Source: Chitinophaga sp. HK235 (GTDB lineage: Bacteria > Bacteroidota > Bacteroidia > Chitinophagales > Chitinophagaceae). From it: a stretch of DNA of 64,000 nt. The notes beneath the pieces are model-generated. The model had not been told where the DNA came from, did no database searches, and saw only the letters and a program-made list of their open reading frames with translations. Of the stretch, positions 50,363-59,043 are shown piece after piece (the stretch's first letter is position 1; each line of letters starts with the position of its first letter). Where the stretch lies: positions 5,330,501-5,394,500 of the forward strand of contig NZ_CP073766.1 in NCBI RefSeq assembly GCF_018255755.1, given 5' to 3'. Made by a program: the position numbers and the translations under genes.

Positions 50363-52779
50363 GATAATCCCATTCTTTCCAAGTGTGCAAACACTTTGTT
50401 CTCAAGTAAAAGTACTTCCTCATTCATCTTCGGCAATGTCAATTCATACCTTTCTGCCAGTTCTTTAATACGCTGTGTCAGGCCTTGACTCACCCGTTCC
50501 ATTTCGGTTTTTATATTTTTCTCGATAGAAGTCATCCATTTATCGTCTACTACCAATGTCTTCACTTCATCTTCGGTGAGTGTACTATAACGGGCAATTA
50601 CTTTTTTATCTAGCTCGGAGGTGGCGGTATCTATTTCTTTTTTAAGTGTTGCTAAGGCGTCCACTTGTTTCAGCCAGGCGTCCAGGGCTTTGATTTCATC
50701 AGCGAGTTGTTTGTCGCCTTTGATTTCTTTCAGTCGTTTGGAGACGGTGACTTTGCTGACTTTATCCAGTGATGAGAAATAGCCATCTTCGGAGGAGTAC
50801 TCTTCGGTGAGTTCATCTATTTCACTGGCGAGGGTTTCCTTTGAGCTTTCCAGCAGTTCGATGGCTTCTTTTTCTGCTTTGAAGAATCGGTTGATCACCA
50901 GGGTTTTGGGAACCAGGTCACTGTCCAATATTATCTCTTTTTTGCCTTTGTTGATATTATAGAGTTCCGGCTTCCAGTCGTCGGCGGCAATGAGGTAGCA
51001 ATCATCTTGCATGGTATCATTCCAGTAGGTCATCAAGTGTTGGTATACGTCGTATTTATCCACCAGGTCTTCTCCGGCATAGGTTTTCAATAAGTCTTCG
51101 GAAATAAGACTGATGATATGCCGGGGTTTGAAATCTTTTTTCAGTCCTTTCAGGAGTTGGGTGTTGCGCTTTCTCCATTCATTAAACAGAGTATCCAGCT
51201 CATTTGTAAAGGCCACAAACTCCTGGTGGCTGAAGATGGCATTGTTGATGTCTTCCTTGGCGATTTTGAGCTGGCTGTATTTGGGTCGGCTACTGGCTGA
51301 GAATAGGTCTTTCTTCAGCGTGGGGTATGCCTTCCAGTACTTTTCCAGTGCATCAATATCGTTATTGGGAATGCCGCCTAACAGATGTGCTTCAATGTCT
51401 TGTATGTCTTCTGCTTCCTGGCTATCGATATACCGTGGGATGTTGAGATTATAATCATTTTTAGCGTCGCTGATTTCTTCGAGTGAAACCATACGGCTGT
51501 ATTTAGGGATATCCAGTTGCCTATTGAATACATCTACTATCTTGTGGATGTCCTGTTCACGCAGACGGTTTTTGTTACCATCTTTGGTGAATTCTTTGCT
51601 GGCATCCATCATGAAAATACCGGTACGTTTTTCCGGATTTTCTTTATCAATCATAATGATACAGGCAGGGATACCGGTTCCATAGAACAAGTTGGGGGGA
51701 AGTCCGATGATGCCTTTAATATATCCTTTGCTGATAAGGTTTTTCCGGATTTCACCTTCGGCACCACCTCGGAACAGAACACCATGGGGAAGAATGATGG
51801 CCCCTTTTCCCTTTGATTTTAATGACTTGATGATGTGTAATAAAAAGGCGTAGTCGCCATTTTTTTCGGGAGGAGTACCGAAACCGGTAAAGCGGTCGTA
51901 TTTATCGACAACGGCTTTTGTTTTATCATCAATCAGGCCATTTGTCCAGCTGGCAAAGGAGAAGGGAGGGTTGGCTACTGCGTAATCAAAGGTTTCCAGC
52001 ACTTCCTTGCCATCATCTATTTTGCTGAATTTAGGGTCGGCGATAGTGTTGCCCTGGCGGATACCGTGAAGGTTTTGTGCCTGGTTATGCAGTACCATGT
52101 TCATGCTGGCCAATGCCACGGTAGCAATGTCCATCTCTTGCCCATAAAGGGTTACAGATTTCTCGGCTTCCTCTCCTACTTTGATCAGTAATGAACCGGA
52201 GCCACAGGTAGGGTCGTAGATGGTAGTGCTGGCGCTGGTATTATTTTTATTGATACCAATGATTTTTGCCAGTATACGGCTTACTTCTGCAGGGGTATAA
52301 AACTGGCCTTTTGATTTACCAGACTCAGTGGCAAAGTGACGCATGAGAAATTCATAGGCATCACCCAGAATATCATCATCGTCGGCCCGGTTTTTCGAGA
52401 AATCAAGGTCAGTATTTTCGAAGATGGCAATGAGTTTGGTGATTTTATCTACTTTATCTTTGCCGGTGCCAAGTTTTTCATCATCATTGAAATTGGCAAA
52501 GTCACTCATTTTATTGGCATCGCGGATGGGGGCAAAGATCTTCTTATTCACGAAGTCTCCTATTTCCGGTTTACCTTTCAACTGCACCATGTCCTGAAAC
52601 GTGGCTCCTTCCGGTATTATGATTGGTGCAAACTTTACGTTAGCATATTTGTCGCTTACATACTTTATAAACAACATCGCCAGCACATAGTCTTTATATT
52701 GACTGGCATCCATTCCACCTCTTAATTGATTACAACTCTCCCAGAGGGTACTGTAAAGTTCACTTTTCTTTATCGCCAT
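50353..52779 (-). CDS. hsdM: type I restriction-modification methyltransferase subunit (HsdM), C-terminally extended
   Basis: HsdM makes N6-methyladenine at the site chosen by HsdS. The N-terminal helical domain is followed by the methylase core with 'DPTCGSGSLLIKVG' (SAM motif) and 'NPPF' (catalytic). At 808 aa it is about 280-300 residues longer than classical HsdM. The extra C-terminal part is charged and predicted helical/coiled-coil. Whether the tail contacts HsdR or HsdS is unknown. It is the first enzyme gene after the XRE regulator. Confidence 0.96.
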   Translation of the reverse strand: MAIKKSELYSTLWESCNQLRGGMDASQYKDYVLAMLFIKYVSDKYANVKFAPIIIPEGATFQDMVQLKGKPEIGDFVNKKIFAPIRDANKMSDFANFNDDEKLGTGKDKVDKITKLIAIFENTDLDFSKNRADDDDILGDAYEFLMRHFATESGKSKGQFYTPAEVSRILAKIIGINKNNTSASTTIYDPTCGSGSLLIKVGEEAEKSVTLYGQEMDIATVALASMNMVLHNQAQNLHGIRQGNTIADPKFSKIDDGKEVLETFDYAVANPPFSFASWTNGLIDDKTKAVVDKYDRFTGFGTPPEKNGDYAFLLHIIKSLKSKGKGAIILPHGVLFRGGAEGEIRKNLISKGYIKGIIGLPPNLFYGTGIPACIIMIDKENPEKRTGIFMMDASKEFTKDGNKNRLREQDIHKIVDVFNRQLDIPKYSRMVSLEEISDAKNDYNLNIPRYIDSQEAEDIQDIEAHLLGGIPNNDIDALEKYWKAYPTLKKDLFSASSRPKYSQLKIAKEDINNAIFSHQEFVAFTNELDTLFNEWRKRNTQLLKGLKKDFKPRHIISLISEDLLKTYAGEDLVDKYDVYQHLMTYWNDTMQDDCYLIAADDWKPELYNINKGKKEIILDSDLVPKTLVINRFFKAEKEAIELLESSKETLASEIDELTEEYSSEDGYFSSLDKVSKVTVSKRLKEIKGDKQLADEIKALDAWLKQVDALATLKKEIDTATSELDKKVIARYSTLTEDEVKTLVVDDKWMTSIEKNIKTEMERVSQGLTQRIKELAERYELTLPKMNEEVLLLENKVFAHLERMGLSWK

Positions 52780-52824
52780 TACTGCTATTTCTCTTAATGT
52801 TTATTGAATGGGCTAGCAGCCCTC

Positions 52825-53046
52825 TTATTTTTTCTTATTATTTTTCAGCCCTCCGTATAAGGCTTCCAGCAAATCACCCGGATTTACGTCTATTGCTAAG
52901 GCAATTAAATACAATTCATCTGCTCTCAGCTTTGCGGAGGGATTCAATGTTAATTCGCTGAGCCGTGGTTTGCTAAGGCCAGTTTTTCTTGCTACTTCTG
53001 ATTTGTTGACAGATTTTACTATCAGATATTCTCCCAGTTTTGTCAT
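52825..53046 (-). CDS. XRE-family controller of the R-M operon
   Basis: This 73-aa protein has one helix-turn-helix ('KSEVARKTGLSKPRLSELTLNP') and is the size of R-M controller proteins. It is encoded first in the operon, 45 bp before hsdM. A repeated palindromic motif lies directly upstream of its start. It probably times expression of the methylase and nuclease when the system enters a new cell, or simply represses it. Confidence 0.85.
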   Translation of the reverse strand: MTKLGEYLIVKSVNKSEVARKTGLSKPRLSELTLNPSAKLRADELYLIALAIDVNPGDLLEALYGGLKNNKKK

Positions 53047-53093
53047 TGATCGTTAATGATTGCTGAACTTTTTTACCGGGGCAATTTAAAGAA

Positions 53094-53161
53094 TTACAGA
53101 ATTTCTGAATAGTCATGGACATATAATTGAAAATTCTTTAATTATTTACAGAATTTCTGAA
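53094..53161. promoter_or_regulatory. twin operator motif before the R-M controller gene
   Basis: The 16-bp sequence TTACAGAATTTCTGAA occurs twice (53094-53109 and 53146-53161), exactly 52 bp apart. Its core CAGAA-T-TTCTG is palindromic. They sit 48-115 bp upstream of the XRE start, as expected for autoregulation. The remaining gap up to 53500 is AT-rich and holds no other feature I can name. Confidence 0.6.
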
Positions 53162-53500
53162 CAAAATTTCAACTTTTCGTAAGATGTTTTATTCAAACGC
53201 GCATTCTACTTCGATGATCCCTTGACGTGACGAGGATATGAGATGTATTGGGTTTTGTGCTAAAACAGGAATAAGTATGCATGATAAATTTGGAATAACA
53301 AAATGATCTTACACAGGAATATTGCATTATCAAATCTTCAAGTAATATAAGCGAATTTATTATAAAAACAGTCGATTTGATAAGTTGTGTATCTCATCAA
53401 ACAAAATTGGACATATACCCAATTGTTTTTATTTTACTATCTCTCCTGTGCCAACAGGAACTGTCACAACCAAAAGATAGCCAACAATCATTATTAGCTT

Positions 53501-54454
53501 ATGAGAAAGAATATTCCTGTATATCTGTTTGCATTCATTTTATTGCTTACAAGCGCTGTTCGTGTATCCGGACAAGAGGCGCCTCATGCCTTTACCACTG
53601 ATATTGACAATTTCTGGATTGCTTTTGATAGCATTCAAACCATCAAAGAGAAAGAAAAGCAGGTGGGAGTAATGAAGGAATTGTACATCGATAAAGGGAC
53701 CGAAGGCTTGAAAAGGTTTATGGAACTTAGGCGATTTGATGCTGCTAAACTGGTGGAGGCGATCATTAAATACCCTAAGTTCTGGAGATCGATAAGGCCC
53801 AACACTTTAACCATAGAAAGAAATTTGCCTGCTATTGAGAAGCATATTAAGGAGTTTAAGGTTTTATACCCGGAACTCCGTGCTGCAAAAATATTTTTCA
53901 CTATTACTGCCATTCGGGCAGCCGGTACCACAAAGGATTCGCTGGTATTAATTGGCTCGGAAATCACCATGGGTAATAAAAGTACAGATGTGTCTGAGTT
54001 CCCGGATAAACGACTGTACAACTTCTTCCAATCGCAGGAATCAGACAATATCATTCCGGTGGTTATTCATGAGTATGTACACACGCAGCAGAAGACAGAA
54101 GCGAAGATACTGCTGGGACAGGCCATCTGTGAAGGAGCCTGCGACTTTATTACCGAGCTTGTTCTCAAAGAGCCACTGAAAAACGCTTATCTCAGATATG
54201 GAAGGGAGCACGAAGCGGAGCTGAAACAACAGTTCAAAAAGGAAATGATGGGAGAGGATTTTTCCAACTGGCTGTATAATGGCGCTACTATAAAGACGAT
54301 GGGCGATTTAGGGTATTTTATGGGTTATACGATCTGTAAGTCATATTATCAACGTGCTAAAAATAAAAGCAAGGCGATAAAAGACATTATCACTTTAAAT
54401 TATTCAGACCAGGCGGCTGTCGTGAAGTTCCTGGCAGATGCCCGATATTATTGA
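53501..54454 (+). CDS. secreted zinc metallopeptidase-like protein (gluzincin type)
   Basis: This 317-aa protein has a signal peptide ('FAFILLLTSAVRVSGQ') and the motif 'VVIHEYVHTQQ' (HExxH, about 191-195). A downstream 'CEGACDF' whose Glu could be the third zinc ligand follows. This fits gluzincins of the DUF2268-like kind. The substrate is unknown. Upstream frames starting at 53377 are rejected because they lack a signal peptide. It converges on the serine hydrolase gene 10 bp away. Confidence 0.75.
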   Translation: MRKNIPVYLFAFILLLTSAVRVSGQEAPHAFTTDIDNFWIAFDSIQTIKEKEKQVGVMKELYIDKGTEGLKRFMELRRFDAAKLVEAIIKYPKFWRSIRPNTLTIERNLPAIEKHIKEFKVLYPELRAAKIFFTITAIRAAGTTKDSLVLIGSEITMGNKSTDVSEFPDKRLYNFFQSQESDNIIPVVIHEYVHTQQKTEAKILLGQAICEGACDFITELVLKEPLKNAYLRYGREHEAELKQQFKKEMMGEDFSNWLYNGATIKTMGDLGYFMGYTICKSYYQRAKNKSKAIKDIITLNYSDQAAVVKFLADARYY

Positions 54455-54464
54455 GTAATCATGG

Positions 54465-55892
54465 TTAATTGATGATATACCGTGAAATGCGACGGGTAAG
54501 TTGCATGATATCTACATCTGTATTTGTTAAGATGATGATACCAGCTTTTGCTTCCGGGAAAGCTCTGATAATGGTGGTAAAGCCATAGGTGCCGCCACTA
54601 TGTTCATATAGTTTGTAGGGAGTTCCGGCATTGCCGATTCCCCAGGAAAGCCCGACATTTTCGGAGGTGGGCTGGTGCGTTAGCTGTATGGTGGGGTCGC
54701 TGTCTGCAATCTGATAGCTCAGGTAGTTAAGCATATCGTCTATATTGGAAACCATACCGATCCCGGCAGGCAAAAACGCCTGCTGGTGCCAGTAAGGAAG
54801 AAGATAGCCATTCGAGCTGTATTTTAAAGCCAACAGGTCGTTTTTACCTTTCAGTGGCAATACAGTGGTACCACTCATTTTCATGGGTTGGGTAATATAT
54901 TTTTCTACCAGTTTCTCGTAAGGTTGTTTGTAGACACGGGCTAAAATATGGCCCAGTAAAGACATTCCGAGGTTGGAATATTGAAATTTATATCCTGAGA
55001 CAGTATCCGGTTTTACCCGATGCAATGCTTCCCAGAACATTTTTTCATTATAATCATTCCAGGGTGCAAGAAAATTAACACCTCTCTGTGAGAACAAATC
55101 ATCCGGTATGCTTGGAATGCGGGAGGTGTGATTGGCCAGGTCTTTTAGCGTGATTGGATGTCCGTTGTATTCCAGATTGGGAAAGGAGCCATCTAAATAT
55201 TTCCGGATATCGTCGGATAAACGCACCCGGTTTTCCAGTACAGCATGTGCAAGGATGGTACCCGTAAATGTTTTGGTAATGGAGCCAATTTCATATAGTG
55301 TTTTATTGACCGGCAGTTGTGGTTTCACCTTCGATGTTGTCCCATAATGATAAACATACCGCTGACCGTTTTTAATGATTCCGATAGAAAGTCCTGTTGC
55401 ATACTGATGCTGAAAATACTCTCTTGCAGCGCTGTCTACCATCCGGTCCAGCGGGCTGCTGAGTAGATTGTTGGAAGGGATGGAAGCAGTAGCCGTTGTA
55501 GGAGGATATTCATAGTGCATCAGGGCAAAGAGGCTGATCTTACCATGAGGCGTAGCTTCAAACACCATTAACAGTGACCTGAGTTGAAATTCGGCGAGAT
55601 AATATCTGGCTCTTCCGGAGTTACTGCCCTGGCAAACGGAATCTGCCAGGAATTTCGTCCGCACAATTTCACCACTGTTGGATTTGATATTTTTTAGAAA
55701 TGAAACAAATGCCGGCTCTTCAATTTTAAAAAAAGAAGGCTCCATCAGTGTATAGATGGCATGGTAGTCACTACGGCTGAATTGTGCTACGATAGAGTCT
55801 TTTAAAGTATCATATTGTTGTTGGCTTGCCTCCTGGGCATACGTTTCCGATATGAAAAGGAAGCAGGCTAATACAATGAGTACTTTTTTCAT
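54465..55892 (-). CDS. secreted serine hydrolase (class C beta-lactamase family) with N-terminal DUF3887-like domain
   Basis: This 475-aa protein has a signal peptide, then a small domain of about 110 residues resembling DUF3887. A penicillin-binding fold follows. The catalytic S204-I-T-K207, Y305-S-N307 and a late 'EHSGG' agree with the class C beta-lactamase/DD-peptidase/esterase superfamily. Such proteins in Bacteroidetes are usually esterases or peptidases and do not generally confer drug resistance. It is a single gene. Confidence 0.88.
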   Translation of the reverse strand: MKKVLIVLACFLFISETYAQEASQQQYDTLKDSIVAQFSRSDYHAIYTLMEPSFFKIEEPAFVSFLKNIKSNSGEIVRTKFLADSVCQGSNSGRARYYLAEFQLRSLLMVFEATPHGKISLFALMHYEYPPTTATASIPSNNLLSSPLDRMVDSAAREYFQHQYATGLSIGIIKNGQRYVYHYGTTSKVKPQLPVNKTLYEIGSITKTFTGTILAHAVLENRVRLSDDIRKYLDGSFPNLEYNGHPITLKDLANHTSRIPSIPDDLFSQRGVNFLAPWNDYNEKMFWEALHRVKPDTVSGYKFQYSNLGMSLLGHILARVYKQPYEKLVEKYITQPMKMSGTTVLPLKGKNDLLALKYSSNGYLLPYWHQQAFLPAGIGMVSNIDDMLNYLSYQIADSDPTIQLTHQPTSENVGLSWGIGNAGTPYKLYEHSGGTYGFTTIIRAFPEAKAGIIILTNTDVDIMQLTRRISRYIIN

Positions 55893-56094
55893 GATGGGTT
55901 ATCTGTGATTTAACCATCTCAAAGTAGTGAAAATTCTGACACGCCCAGTTTAGAGCGGGCTCTACAAGATGCTTATAGGAGGTTTATTTTAATGCCTGGA
56001 AACTTCAGGTAAACACTATTATTTTACTATCGTTCATGATTGGAGATAAGTTAAAAAATTTTTTTTCTCCAACATGAAAAAAGTACAGACATAG

Positions 56095-56155
56095 GTATCC
56101 CCATCCGGATGATGATCTTACCTGAAAACCAAACCATCCTCCGAAACGGGGATAC
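56095..56155 (-). other. long stem-loop downstream of the second precursor gene
   Basis: On the minus strand, GTATCCCC at one end pairs with GGGGATAC at the other. Inside, CGGAGGATG pairs with CATCATCCG (one mismatch) around a 20-nt loop. It begins 26 bp after the precursor stop. It could end or stabilise the short mRNA, although it lacks a T tract at once after the stem. Confidence 0.4.
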
Positions 56156-56181
56156 TCAAATAACAACTAAAACTACTGATA

Positions 56182-56364
56182 TCAGCAGCAAGCGTGGTTG
56201 GGAGTAGCAGAACAATCGGTTGGACGGCGTGTCTCAGTAGTCATGCAGATGACTCCTGCAGTTGCGCCACCAGCCACTTTTTCCTGCTGTTCAGTGGTTA
56301 AGGAAGTGATAGTAAGTTTGTTGATGAACAGTTTGGGATTGAGGGTTACTTTTTTCTTTTTCAT
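56182..56364 (-). CDS. second orphan class I lanthipeptide-like precursor
   Basis: This 60-aa peptide has a leader ('MKKKKVTLNPKLFINK...') ending in 'QEKVAGG', a double-Gly cleavage site. The 27-residue core contains several Thr/Ser and four Cys and ends in 'HACC'. The leader has the same plan as the precursor at 43923: MKK, Lys-Leu-Thr-Ile-type middle, Gln...Val-x-Gly-Gly. No modification enzymes are nearby. Identification as a lanthipeptide is by pattern; thioether formation has not been shown. Confidence 0.72.
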   Translation of the reverse strand: MKKKKVTLNPKLFINKLTITSLTTEQQEKVAGGATAGVICMTTETRRPTDCSATPNHACC

Positions 56365-56508
56365 GATGTTTAGATTTGGGTTATAAATGAAAATCGTGGA
56401 TAATCAGGAAAAATTACAGGTACGTTTATGTGACGGTTATTTCGATACTCCGTTGGATAGTATATTAAATATAGGATTTTTTATCTAAAAAAAGATACTG
56501 GTTTTAAT

Positions 56509-57303
56509 TTAAAACCAGTATCCGTCGCAAACTTTAAATTGATCCAGCGTGATCACGTCGTCGGCCCTGCCAATATGATACAGGGGTGTTTCTCCGATAT
56601 AGCTGGCCCACATATTGAAGGTGCTGACTGGCCCGAGCAGGTAGTCGCAGCGAGACATCAGGAAATGATCAATATGTACCGGATTTTCTGAGAACACCAC
56701 ATTAAAATGTTGAGTGTAATTGGCTTTATTCAACATATCATCATTGGTAAAAATGATCACCTTGTGTGGCGTGTTCAGGCAGCTCAGCAGCTGTTTTATT
56801 TTATCAATGTAGACATCGTCTTCAAAATAATATTGACCATCCAGCCACTCCTTGTAATCACCACGACGAATGTGAACGCCGATAATAGTTTCATTGTTTT
56901 CCTTTTTCAGGTATTTGCTGTGGAGCTCCTGTTCATTGATGTCAGGTTTAAACAGTTGCTGGTAATGTTTTCGGTATTTAACAACGGTATCTTTGCTATA
57001 AAAATGCCAGCCTTTGCAAAACACCCTCTTCTTGGTTAGGACCGCATTTTGATAAGTAGGAATCTGCTTGCCGTCGCCTTCTTCAAAGTGCAGCACCTTG
57101 TATAGTTTGGTCTTCGTAAGCAACTTCATCAGCACCCAGGGATAGTCAATGCCATAAGACCGTAGTGCAGGATAGTGTTCAAAATATTTCCTGAAATAAG
57201 GGCTATGGAATGGTATATTGTTCTCCCGGCAGAATGAGTCGATGTGGATAAATTGTATAAAGTTATTGCTGGTTTGACCGTATAGTTTTGTCAGTACAAC
57301 CAT
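56509..57303 (-). CDS. alpha-1,2-fucosyltransferase-like protein (GT11)
   Basis: This 264-aa glycosyltransferase has the donor-binding signature 'GVHIRRGDYKEW' (HxRRGDY) of GT11 fucosyltransferases. A later region, 'DYLLGPVSTFNMWASYIG', matches the C-terminal motif (S-T-F-x-x-W). It would transfer fucose from GDP-fucose to a surface glycan. It stands alone, away from a polysaccharide gene cluster. Confidence 0.82.
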   Translation of the reverse strand: MVVLTKLYGQTSNNFIQFIHIDSFCRENNIPFHSPYFRKYFEHYPALRSYGIDYPWVLMKLLTKTKLYKVLHFEEGDGKQIPTYQNAVLTKKRVFCKGWHFYSKDTVVKYRKHYQQLFKPDINEQELHSKYLKKENNETIIGVHIRRGDYKEWLDGQYYFEDDVYIDKIKQLLSCLNTPHKVIIFTNDDMLNKANYTQHFNVVFSENPVHIDHFLMSRCDYLLGPVSTFNMWASYIGETPLYHIGRADDVITLDQFKVCDGYWF

Positions 57304-57541
57304 GATGTTGTGATTTTTGGATAATATGTTGAAAGATGAAATGGACCGATGCGCGGGTGCAACATCAGTGTGGCATGGCTCTGGTTTCCTTGAATAGGCT
57401 TAGTTTATTGCAATGGCATAAGGTGTTGGCTATAGGTTGTCAGTATTTTTTTAGCGTTAAGTAAATGAGAGTGTAAAAATAAGTAAAACCGGGATATGAA
57501 GAAACAGTGGAACTTGTCTTGTGTGAGATTGTTGACTGAAT

Positions 57542-57573
57542 AAAAAAAGCAGATCACGTGATCTGCTTTTTTT
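57542..57573. terminator. perfect palindromic terminator
   Basis: A 32-nt perfect palindrome: A7GCAGATCAC and its complement GTGATCTGCT7. It ends the gene on the minus strand and can work in both directions. Confidence 0.88.
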
Positions 57574-57589
57574 ATTGCTGTTGAGGTAA

Positions 57590-58855
57590 TCAATTATAAT
57601 CCGATAACCGCACTGCAAACACTACTCTGTTGTCTTGTCCGTATTTGGCTGTTTCGTATTCGGTAAGATTCCAGAGGTAGCCGGTGGCTGTATCACGGAA
57701 GAGGTCTTCAGCGCCATGAGGCCAGCGGTAACGGGTACCGGCGGTGGTACCATCGTTATAACGTACCAGGCGGGCAGTGGACCCCAGGTAGGAACTGTTG
57801 CCGGTGGTAGTCATAAACGTTTTGCTGCCGGCCCTGAAAACGCCCTGCATGCCATATACATGGCCGCTGTCGTTGTCAACAGGAGTGGTGATAGTAGGCT
57901 GAGTGCTGGTGCTCACCTGTCCGCTGGCGTCGATCGGGAACCCAAAGACCTGTGGGGTGGCTGTTTCGGAAGAAGTGATATACTGACCGGTCCACAGATA
58001 TTTCTCACCTGGAGTAGCCCCCTCTCCCAGTTCAATACAGGAAAATGGTTTGGCATTGGTGATTTTATAATAGCCTATCTGTGGCAGGATGTACCCGTAG
58101 TTGAAAGCTTTGAGGTCGCCATTACTTTCCTGACCGATACGACTTTCGCTGGAGTCGCCGGCGGCAGATACCATTGTGCTGAGGTCAAATACACGGATGC
58201 CCAGGTTGGTGTCGGCTACGTATATCTTACCGGCATAATAGGCCACTCCACCCGCATGGATGGTAACCGGACAAAAAGATGCCAGCTGGGTATAGGGATT
58301 GGAAGCCTTATACAACGCGGAGTTAGACATATTAGCTGCGTTTTGTACCAACAGTATATGCCTGTACGTGATATTGTTCATATCGCTGATATCTACCAGG
58401 GATACACGTACACCTTTATGCTGGTTGTTGATGCCGGCAATAGTGCTGGGATCAACGCCATACCAGGTTACCAGCAGGAATTTTTTCCCTCCCCAGCTGA
58501 AGCCGGTAATCCCCTGTGGGCGCCAGTCCTGGGTCTGCTCGTCGCCGCTGTTCCATTTGAAACCGGTCACCTGATTGGCTGCAGGGATGTTGAAACCATA
58601 TACCGTATTATAACCACTGGTAGAGGCTATACGATTGAGGTTAAGCTGGTCGGGCGTTTTAAATCCATAAGAAGAAAGACTGTTAACAAAGCTGCTCTCG
58701 TCCGTAAAAGTAACGGTGCTGGCGGCCAGTGGGCTTATCTGTGCTGACTGTTGCTGCTGCGCACGTTGCGGTGACACCTGGTCTACCATGTTTTTGTTAC
58801 AGGCAGCCAGACAAACGGATAATAACAGTGGAATCCGATAAACAGAATGTTTCAT
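57590..58855 (-). CDS. secreted lipoprotein, probable beta-propeller, unknown function
   Basis: This 421-aa protein has a lipoprotein signal ('LLLSVCLAACNKN', lipobox LAAC). The mature part contains repeats such as 'KIYVADTNLGIRVFDLSTM' and 'KYLWTGQYITSS', the strand pattern of a seven-bladed propeller. No catalytic residues can be named. It may act in surface recognition or binding. It is a single gene with its own terminator. Confidence 0.65.
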   Translation of the reverse strand: MKHSVYRIPLLLSVCLAACNKNMVDQVSPQRAQQQQSAQISPLAASTVTFTDESSFVNSLSSYGFKTPDQLNLNRIASTSGYNTVYGFNIPAANQVTGFKWNSGDEQTQDWRPQGITGFSWGGKKFLLVTWYGVDPSTIAGINNQHKGVRVSLVDISDMNNITYRHILLVQNAANMSNSALYKASNPYTQLASFCPVTIHAGGVAYYAGKIYVADTNLGIRVFDLSTMVSAAGDSSESRIGQESNGDLKAFNYGYILPQIGYYKITNAKPFSCIELGEGATPGEKYLWTGQYITSSETATPQVFGFPIDASGQVSTSTQPTITTPVDNDSGHVYGMQGVFRAGSKTFMTTTGNSSYLGSTARLVRYNDGTTAGTRYRWPHGAEDLFRDTATGYLWNLTEYETAKYGQDNRVVFAVRLSDYN

Positions 58856-59043
58856 AGGGTTTTGTTTAAGCGTATATAAATGGTTGAAAAGAATTTTAAA
58901 AAACGCTGCAAATCTAAAGCGGTAGCGGTGTAAATCGTGGAACCATCAGGAAGTTAATAATAAGTTCACATTTTTGCAATAACCCCTTCAAACAATGCAC
59001 CTGCTTCCTTGTTATGCTAAATGCATCTCACCCATTAAAGAAA

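Noticed and set aside
45379..53046. Phase-variable type I system
   Set aside because: There is one hsdS gene only, with no inverted repeats, second specificity gene or recombinase.
53377..53601. 74-aa frame upstream of the secreted metallopeptidase
   Set aside because: It overlaps the signal peptide of the better-supported gene in another frame and has no features.
57635..58747. 370-aa plus-strand frame opposite the propeller lipoprotein
   Set aside because: The minus-strand gene has a signal peptide, lipobox and terminator. The opposing frame has none of these.
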